A model generated the notes under the pieces. The model was not told the DNA's origin. It saw nothing but the letters and a program-made list of their open reading frames with translations, and did no database searches. Made by a program: the position numbers and the translations under genes. This document shows positions 59,249 through 64,000 of a stretch of 64,000 nt of DNA, piece by piece (the stretch's first letter is position 1; every line of letters starts with the position of its first letter). Origin of the DNA: Candidatus Didemnitutus sp. (GTDB lineage Bacteria > Verrucomicrobiota > Verrucomicrobiia > Opitutales > Opitutaceae); assembly GCA_019634575.1 (NCBI GenBank), contig JAHCAY010000002.1, positions 1-64,000 on the forward strand, read 5' to 3'.

Positions 59249-60169
59249 ATGGAACGCATCCCGTATCTGGGGCACACGATTTATCGCTGGCAGGTCGGGC
59301 CGTCGACCTTCCTCGCCCTGCCGGAAAAGGGCGCGCGCCTGATGCACTGGAACGTCACGCTCGGGGACGGCAGCGTCCGCGACCTCATCCACTGGCCGGA
59401 ATTGGACCAACTCGACGACATCGCGAAGGTGCGCGGCGGTAATCCGATTCTCTTCCCCTTCAACGGCCGCACCTACGATCGCAGCGAAATCGGTTTCTGG
59501 CGCGCCGACGACGGCGTGCGCCGGCCGATGCCGATGCACGGCTTCGCGCGCCAAGGCGAGTTTCGCGTGAAGCGCCTCGACGAACGCGGCTTCTCCGCCG
59601 TGTTCGTGCCGGGCGCCGAGGCGAAGGAAGGCTACCCGTTCGACTACGAGTTCGTCGTCAGCTACCGCTTCGAGGCGAACGCCGTCTACGTCGAACTCGA
59701 GCTCACCAACCTCGGCCAGGCACCCATCCCGTGGTCGGCCGGACACCATTTCTATTTCAACCTGCCCTGGTCCGAGGGCCTGACGCGCAAGGACTACGTG
59801 CTCGAAGTCCCCGCCGCGCGGACGGTGCGCCGCAACGAATCCGGCCAACTCGTCGACGGCCCGCGCCTGCAACCGCGCGAGACCTTGGACAATCCGGCGC
59901 TCATCGACACCGTCCACACCGCGTTGCGAGGCCACCAGTTCCAAGTCACCGAACGCACGACCGGGGCGCGGCTGCGCTTCCGCACCGGCTTTTCCAACAC
60001 GACCGCCAAGGATGCCGCCGTCGTCACCTGGGCCGCCGACGACAAGGTCCCCTATTACTGTGTCGAACCGTGGATGGGACCGCCGAACGCGCCGGAAACC
60101 AAGATCGGCCTACACCATGTCGGGCCCGGCCAGACACAGAAATTCCTCGTCGACATCACGCACGGCTGA
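59249..60169 (+). CDS. Aldose 1-epimerase-like protein
   Basis: 306 residues from MERIPYLGHTIYRW. The beta-sandwich of galactose mutarotase-type proteins is indicated by GARLMHWNVTLGDGS, NPILFPFNGRT, MPMHGFARQ with the catalytic-type His, SAGHHFYFNLPW and a probable general-base Glu in YCVEPWMGPP. It is closer to the D-hexose-6-phosphate epimerase/YeaD or LacX-like branch than to GalM, judged by length and motifs. It would equilibrate sugar anomers. It is divergent from the NfeD operon. Confidence 0.87.
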   Translation: MERIPYLGHTIYRWQVGPSTFLALPEKGARLMHWNVTLGDGSVRDLIHWPELDQLDDIAKVRGGNPILFPFNGRTYDRSEIGFWRADDGVRRPMPMHGFARQGEFRVKRLDERGFSAVFVPGAEAKEGYPFDYEFVVSYRFEANAVYVELELTNLGQAPIPWSAGHHFYFNLPWSEGLTRKDYVLEVPAARTVRRNESGQLVDGPRLQPRETLDNPALIDTVHTALRGHQFQVTERTTGARLRFRTGFSNTTAKDAAVVTWAADDKVPYYCVEPWMGPPNAPETKIGLHHVGPGQTQKFLVDITHG

Positions 60170-60220
60170 ACGGCGTTTTTTCTGTTACCTTTTTCGCCGA
60201 CACGCGTCTATTTCCCGACC

Positions 60221-60556
60221 ATGAATTTCCCTTTCGCGTTCATCGAAGGCATCGGCGGCCCCGAGCTGATGCTGATCCTTTTCATCATTCTGCTCCTTTT
60301 TGGCGCCAACAAACTCCCGGAACTCGCCAAAGGCCTCGGCAAATCCGTGAAGGAATTCAAGAAAGCCGCCGCCGACGTCGAATATCAGTTCAAGGAGGCG
60401 ATGGAGGAAAAGTCGGAGCAATCCGCCGAAGCGAAGCGCTTCGCCCCCAAGCCAGTCACTCCCCTCGCCCCGCCGCAGAACGTCGCGCCCGCCACCCCGC
60501 CGGCGAGCACCGCCCCGGGTGCCGCGCAACCGCCGCCGGATCAGCCCAAGGCCTGA
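60221..60556 (+). CDS. tatA: Twin-arginine translocase subunit TatA
   Basis: 111 residues. A single N-terminal helix (LMLILFIILLLFGANKLPEL) with the conserved FG hinge is followed by the amphipathic helix AKGLGKSVKEFKKAAADVE, then a charged segment and a Pro/Ala tail. This is a TatA/TatE-type pore subunit, with the acidic residue (Glu15) before the helix. TatC is not in the window. It may serve Tat substrates such as the DUF1501 protein at 19689. The tail is convergent with the ABC permease gene. Confidence 0.92.
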   Translation: MNFPFAFIEGIGGPELMLILFIILLLFGANKLPELAKGLGKSVKEFKKAAADVEYQFKEAMEEKSEQSAEAKRFAPKPVTPLAPPQNVAPATPPASTAPGAAQPPPDQPKA

Positions 60557-60577
60557 GCCACGGCGGCGACGCCCCGC

Positions 60578-61930
60578 TCAATCGAAAATCGGCCCGCGGC
60601 GAAACCGCCACAGGCTGATCGCCACGAGCACGGCCGACATGCCGAGCAGCACGCCGAGCGTCGGCAACAGCTCGGCGAACGTGCAACCGTTCCAGAGCAC
60701 AAGAGCGAAGCCTTCCATCGACCAGTAGACGACGGTCAATTTGCTGAGTTTCTGGATGAATTCCGGCATGAACGATGTCGGAAACCACGCGCCGCCGATC
60801 GAACTCATCGTGAGGATCAACAGCGTCGCGAGACCCGACGCCGCCGCCTGCGTGCGCGTGATCGACGCCAGCAACATGCCAAACGCCGTGCACGCCATCG
60901 CGGCGACGAGGCAGATTACGACGAGATTCCCGAAGTTCGACAGCACATCGATGCCGAACATCAGACGTCCCGCGAAGAAGAGCGTCACGAGTTGCACGAG
61001 TCCGAGCGCGATGCCGAAGAGATACTTGCTCCACAACAGGTGCGACCGGCGCACCGGAGCCGAGAGCAGCCGGAGGAAAATGCCGGCCTTCTTCTCCTCG
61101 AAGAGCGACGTCGCCATGCCGCTGAGCGAGAAGAGCAGGAACATCATCGCCCAGCCGCCGACCACGCGCGTCGCTGCGGCGTTCGTCACCTGCGCGCCGG
61201 CGAGCTGCTCCTTCTCGATCTTGATCACGCGCTCCATGAAATCGCCGAGGCCGCTCGTGCTTGCGTCGCTGCTGCCGTCGGCCCTCGCGGACACAGGCTT
61301 CGCACGCGGAATTTCGCCGCGCGCCATCGTCTCACGCACCTTGGCTTCATCGAGGCTGAACGCGCGACTCACGCTGCCCGCGATTTCGCCGTAGAACTTG
61401 TCGGTGTCCTTCGCGCCGATGAACTCCACCGCCTGCTTGCGCAGCGATTGCATGAGCAACTGCGGCGCGGCGGTATAAACGGTTTTCTGGAGCAGGCCGG
61501 TCACGGTCTGCGTCTCGATCTCGTTGCGCGGATTGGTGAGGAACTTCATGCGCAACCCGAAACGCGCGTCGCTCGTCGCGTCGGCCGGGAATACGAGCGC
61601 GAACCGAAAGCGGTCGCTCTTGAAACCCGCGCGCACCACATCCTCGGTCAGCGCCCGCGCCCGCCCTTGTGCGTCGGTCTCCGTCTCCACGACGCGGAAC
61701 GCCTTTTCGCGTTTCAGCGCGTCGACGAGCGTCGCGATCTCCGGCGCGCTGCTCTGATTGACGATCGCGAGCGGGATGCCGACCGGACCGGTATCCTTGC
61801 GATTCACGCCGAACACCTGGCCGAAGATGTAGATCAGCACGATCGGCACGAGAAACGTGAGCCCGACGGCGACGCGGTCTTTCTTGAAGTTGAGGTAATC
61901 CTTGCGGAGGAGCGTGAGGACGAGGTGCAT
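60578..61930 (-). CDS. ABC-2 type transporter permease
   Basis: 450 residues. One N-terminal helix (RVAVGLTFLVPIVLIYIFGQVFG) is followed by a large extracytoplasmic domain (about 40-250), then five helices with SGMATSLFEEKKAGIFLRLLSAPVRRSHLLWSKYL, quoted to show the coupling-helix region in the usual ABC2 position, and SSIGGAWFPTSFMPEF. This is the DrrB/YhhJ-like exporter permease with a long periplasmic insert. It works with the ATPase eight bases upstream. Substrate unknown. Confidence 0.9.
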   Translation of the reverse strand: MHLVLTLLRKDYLNFKKDRVAVGLTFLVPIVLIYIFGQVFGVNRKDTGPVGIPLAIVNQSSAPEIATLVDALKREKAFRVVETETDAQGRARALTEDVVRAGFKSDRFRFALVFPADATSDARFGLRMKFLTNPRNEIETQTVTGLLQKTVYTAAPQLLMQSLRKQAVEFIGAKDTDKFYGEIAGSVSRAFSLDEAKVRETMARGEIPRAKPVSARADGSSDASTSGLGDFMERVIKIEKEQLAGAQVTNAAATRVVGGWAMMFLLFSLSGMATSLFEEKKAGIFLRLLSAPVRRSHLLWSKYLFGIALGLVQLVTLFFAGRLMFGIDVLSNFGNLVVICLVAAMACTAFGMLLASITRTQAAASGLATLLILTMSSIGGAWFPTSFMPEFIQKLSKLTVVYWSMEGFALVLWNGCTFAELLPTLGVLLGMSAVLVAISLWRFRRGPIFD

Positions 61931-61937
61931 GGCGGGG

Positions 61938-62855
61938 TTATTCGCGCAGGGTTTTGCCGGTCAGATGGAGAAAGAGATCCTCGAGCGTCGGACGCTTCAG
62001 CGTGAACGCGCGATCGGGCAGCCCGGCCGCTTGCGTCGCGGCGAAGAAGTCCGCCAGCCGCACGCCCGCGCCGAGGAGCACTTCGCAGCGCTCGTCGTGT
62101 TCGCGCAGCGTCCCGAAGCGCGCCAGCACCGCGACAGCGGCGGGCGGCGTGCCGTTGCGCGAGAAACTCACGACTTCCGCCGCCGGCAACCGCGCGAGCA
62201 ATTCCTCCAGCGTGCCGAGCGCGAGAATCTTGCCGTGGTCGATGATGCCGATGCGCGAGCAGAGGCGCGTCGCTTCCTCCATGTAGTGCGTCGAGTAGAT
62301 CACGGTCAGCCCCTCGCGATTCAGCCGCTGGAGCAGATCGAAGATCGCGTTGCGCGACTGAGGATCGACCCCGACGGTCGGCTCGTCGCAGAGCAGCAGC
62401 GTCGGCTCGTGCAGCAGACTCGCCGCGAGATTCAACCGCCGCTGCATGCCGCCGGAGAAGGTCTTCACCGCGTGCTTGCGGCGATCCGCGAGCTGCACCG
62501 CGGCCAGGCATTCGTCGATGCGCGCGGCGAGCGCCTTGCCGGCGAGGCCGTAAAGGCGGCCGAAGATGCCGAGGTTCTCCTCCGCGGTGAGCTCCTCGTA
62601 GAGCGCGACCGATTGCGGCACGAAGCCGGTCGCCCGCACGAGCTCGGCCGGCCGGCCTGCAAGATTCACGCCGCCGAGCCGCAGCGTCCCGGCGCTCGGC
62701 GCGCGCAATCCCGCGATGAGCGACATGAGCGTGCTCTTGCCCGCGCCGTTGGGTCCGAGCAGACCGAAAAATTCGCCGCGCTCGATCGTGAGCGAGACGT
62801 CGTCGAGTGCCGTGAGCGCGCCGTAGCGCTGGGTGAGATGATCGAATTGCAGCAT
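61938..62855 (-). CDS. ABC transporter ATPase of the ABC-2 exporter
   Basis: 305 residues. Walker A GPNGAGKS (34-41), signature TFSGGMQRRLNLA, Walker B LLLCDEPTVGVD and the switch His in STHYMEE are intact. The C-terminal 80 residues form the accessory domain of the CcmA/DrrA-type exporters (AGLPDRAFTLKRPTLEDLFLHLTG is its end, quoted in sense only). It powers the permease at 60578-61930. It is transcribed first in a two-gene operon. Confidence 0.93.
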   Translation of the reverse strand: MLQFDHLTQRYGALTALDDVSLTIERGEFFGLLGPNGAGKSTLMSLIAGLRAPSAGTLRLGGVNLAGRPAELVRATGFVPQSVALYEELTAEENLGIFGRLYGLAGKALAARIDECLAAVQLADRRKHAVKTFSGGMQRRLNLAASLLHEPTLLLCDEPTVGVDPQSRNAIFDLLQRLNREGLTVIYSTHYMEEATRLCSRIGIIDHGKILALGTLEELLARLPAAEVVSFSRNGTPPAAVAVLARFGTLREHDERCEVLLGAGVRLADFFAATQAAGLPDRAFTLKRPTLEDLFLHLTGKTLRE

Positions 62856-63128
62856 GGCGGGTGAAGCGGGACAGGAGCGAATTCAGCCGGCATCGCCGTC
62901 GCCCGCGACGCCCTTTCGGCGTCCGAAAGTCATGGTCAGGCATGACCCGCCCGAAATCGTCCCACGCGTGGGAATCGCCGATACCGCGCGCGTGACGCGA
63001 ACCCTGGTCTTTGCGAGTTCCCACTTTGGCCCGAAAAAATTCATTCCGCGCAGCCACGGCCACTTACGCAACGCGCCGCAACTTGGCACCGCGCTTGCGT
63101 GTAGTGGTGGCATCAACCGATACGAACC

Positions 63129-63428
63129 ATGAAGAAGATCACTTTCATCCTCTCCCTCGTGAGCGTCACCGTCACCGCCGCCTCCGCCGCCGTGCAGAAC
63201 CAGAACGAAAACGTCATCAATCTCCCGGCCTACACCGTCACCGCCCCGCGCTACACGGAAGCCGAGAAGACCATCGCGCAAAGCCTCGAGTCCTTCCGCA
63301 ACCAGGCCAAGCCCGCGTTCGCCGTCCGCACCGCGCTACCCTCCCTCAACCTGGTCGCGCAACGCGTCGCGCAGGACGAGCGCTCGGTCGCCATCGCGAC
63401 GAAGACGCCGACGCAAGTCCGCTCCTGA
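63129..63428 (+). CDS. Small secreted protein with a TonB-box-like motif
   Basis: 99 residues. A Sec signal (MKKITFILSLVSVTVTAASA) is followed almost at once by VINLPAYTVTAPRYTEAEK, whose VINLPAYTV (29-37) parallels VVQLQAFTV of the TonB receptor at 24286 and VVQLQPFTV of the protein at 11275. The remaining 60 residues are helical (EKTIAQSLESFRNQAKPAF). No barrel or known domain. A periplasmic ligand or decoy of TonB, or a secreted peptide of another kind, are both possible. Own terminator follows. Confidence 0.72.
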   Translation: MKKITFILSLVSVTVTAASAAVQNQNENVINLPAYTVTAPRYTEAEKTIAQSLESFRNQAKPAFAVRTALPSLNLVAQRVAQDERSVAIATKTPTQVRS

Positions 63429-63455
63429 TTTCCCATTTTAGTTGTGTGTGTGTCC

Positions 63456-63486
63456 AACCCGCCCCACGGGGGGCGGGTTTTCTTTT
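63456..63486 (+). terminator. Intrinsic terminator of the small secreted protein gene
   Basis: AACCCGCCCC-ACGG-GGGGCGGGTT followed by TTCTTTT, 28 bases after the stop codon. Confidence 0.92.
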
Positions 63487-63519
63487 GCACCAGTCGCGCC
63501 GCTCACGTTATGTGCACCC

Positions 63520-63813
63520 GTGACTGAAGAAGCGGAAGCCCCCGATCCCGTCCGCGTTCCGATTACCGGCGAACTGGATCTGCACACGTTTCGACCCACC
63601 GAGATCGCGCCGTTGCTCGACGACTATTTCGCCGAGTGCGTGCGCGCCGGCATTTTCACCGTGCGGGTCGTGCACGGCAAAGGCACCGGCACCCTGCGCG
63701 AAACCGTCCACGCCCTTCTGCGCCGCTCGTCGCGCGTCGCCGGCTTCCGCCTCGGGGACGAGCACAGCGGCGGTTGGGGCGCCACGCTCGTCACGCTGCG
63801 ACGCGACGCTTGA
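63520..63813 (+). CDS. Smr-domain protein
   Basis: 97 residues from GTG 63520 (VTEEAEAPD). GELDLHTFRPTEIAPLLDDY with the DLH motif and VRVVHGKGTGTLRETVHALL with the HGKG[TS]G motif define a stand-alone Smr (MutS2 C-terminal-like) domain. Smr domains nick or cleave DNA or RNA; recent families act on stalled ribosomes' mRNA. Here it lacks the other MutS2 domains, so the role is open. The upstream frame is open but lies in the preceding terminator. Confidence 0.88.
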   Translation: MTEEAEAPDPVRVPITGELDLHTFRPTEIAPLLDDYFAECVRAGIFTVRVVHGKGTGTLRETVHALLRRSSRVAGFRLGDEHSGGWGATLVTLRRDA

Positions 63814-63825
63814 CCCACCGTCCGC

Positions 63826-64000
63826 TCAAGATTCCAGCGGACGCGGCCCCGGGCGCTTCGCCTTCGGCAGCGGCCCCCAGAGCCGCAGCATCAGCTCCGC
63901 GAGATTCAGCATGCTCACCCGCTGCCCGCCGCCGGGGCTGAGCGACCGCAGCGCCGGCACCTGCGCCGTCCGCTCGCGAAAATAATCCCAGAGCTCGCGT
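63826..64000 (-). CDS. C-terminal end of a protein leaving the window
   Basis: The last 57 codons of a minus-strand gene are inside the window. The tail reads ELWDYFRERTAQVPALRSLS, then GGGQRVSMLNLAELMLRLWGP and PKAKRPGPRPLES. It is helical and basic at the end. Too little is visible to name a family. Its stop is 12 bases from the convergent Smr gene. Confidence 0.6.
   Translation of the reverse strand, partial: RELWDYFRERTAQVPALRSLSPGGGQRVSMLNLAELMLRLWGPLPKAKRPGPRPLES

Overview
The window is high-GC bacterial DNA that looks like a member of the Opitutaceae (Verrucomicrobiota). This is inferred from the TonB-dependent receptor architecture (regulatory-like domain, then a VQLQAFTV-type motif before the plug), an 11-subunit Nuo operon, Gram-negative envelope genes (HldD, TatA, RND/MacB-type export) and many intergenic hairpin repeats of kinds common in that group. 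No rRNA gene is present, so the assignment rests on gene content only.

Layout. 1-1.5 kb: end of an integron gene-cassette array of four cassettes. Each complete cassette has an attC-like site whose R'' box is an exact complement of that cassette's own first bases. The last cassette runs into an IS110-type transposase remnant. 2-6.7 kb: MacB-type ABC exporter operon (ATPase, permease, adaptor). 7-11.9 kb: housekeeping genes (proC, hldD, inositol monophosphatase family) and secreted proteins of unknown role. 12-15.1 kb: tRNA-Arg and tRNA-Pro; a 2.8-kb element sits in the 3' end of tRNA-Pro, bounded by 31-bp direct repeats, with a frameshifted tyrosine integrase, a small HTH protein and two unknown genes. 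15.2-18.1 kb: NarL-type two-component system. 18.2-27.5 kb: glycan-use locus, with GH2, GH1, DUF1501 and GH30 genes overlapping or abutting on the minus strand and divergent from a large TonB-dependent receptor. 27.5-29.5 kb: lower-GC stretch ending at tRNA-Ala and bounded by a 10-bp repeat of the tRNA end.

29.7-31.9 kb: a histone-tail-like protein, a DUF374 acyltransferase and a single-cluster ferredoxin. 32.1-44.7 kb: nuoABCD-I-H-J-K-L-M-M-N, lacking nuoEFG but with two tandem nuoM genes, divergent from the ferredoxin gene. The second NuoM lacks the conserved TM7 lysine. 44.7-64 kb: a desaturase/hydroxylase-hemolysin III fusion, DUF2934 protein, cyclophilin, two tandem secreted TPR/gluzincin proteins, alanine dehydrogenase, dihydrofolate reductase, gamma-carbonic anhydrase-like protein, concentrative nucleoside transporter, FloA/NfeD membrane operon, aldose-epimerase-like protein, TatA, an ABC-2 exporter and an Smr-domain protein.

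The best candidates for something new are the cassette array with its unknown genes, the miniature tRNA-Pro element with its 132-bp dyad, the NuoEFG-less complex I with a fourth pump-like subunit and a neighbouring ferredoxin, and a TonB-box-like motif shared by the receptor and two small secreted proteins. Several families of hairpin repeats fill intergenic gaps, two of them inside the nuo operon.
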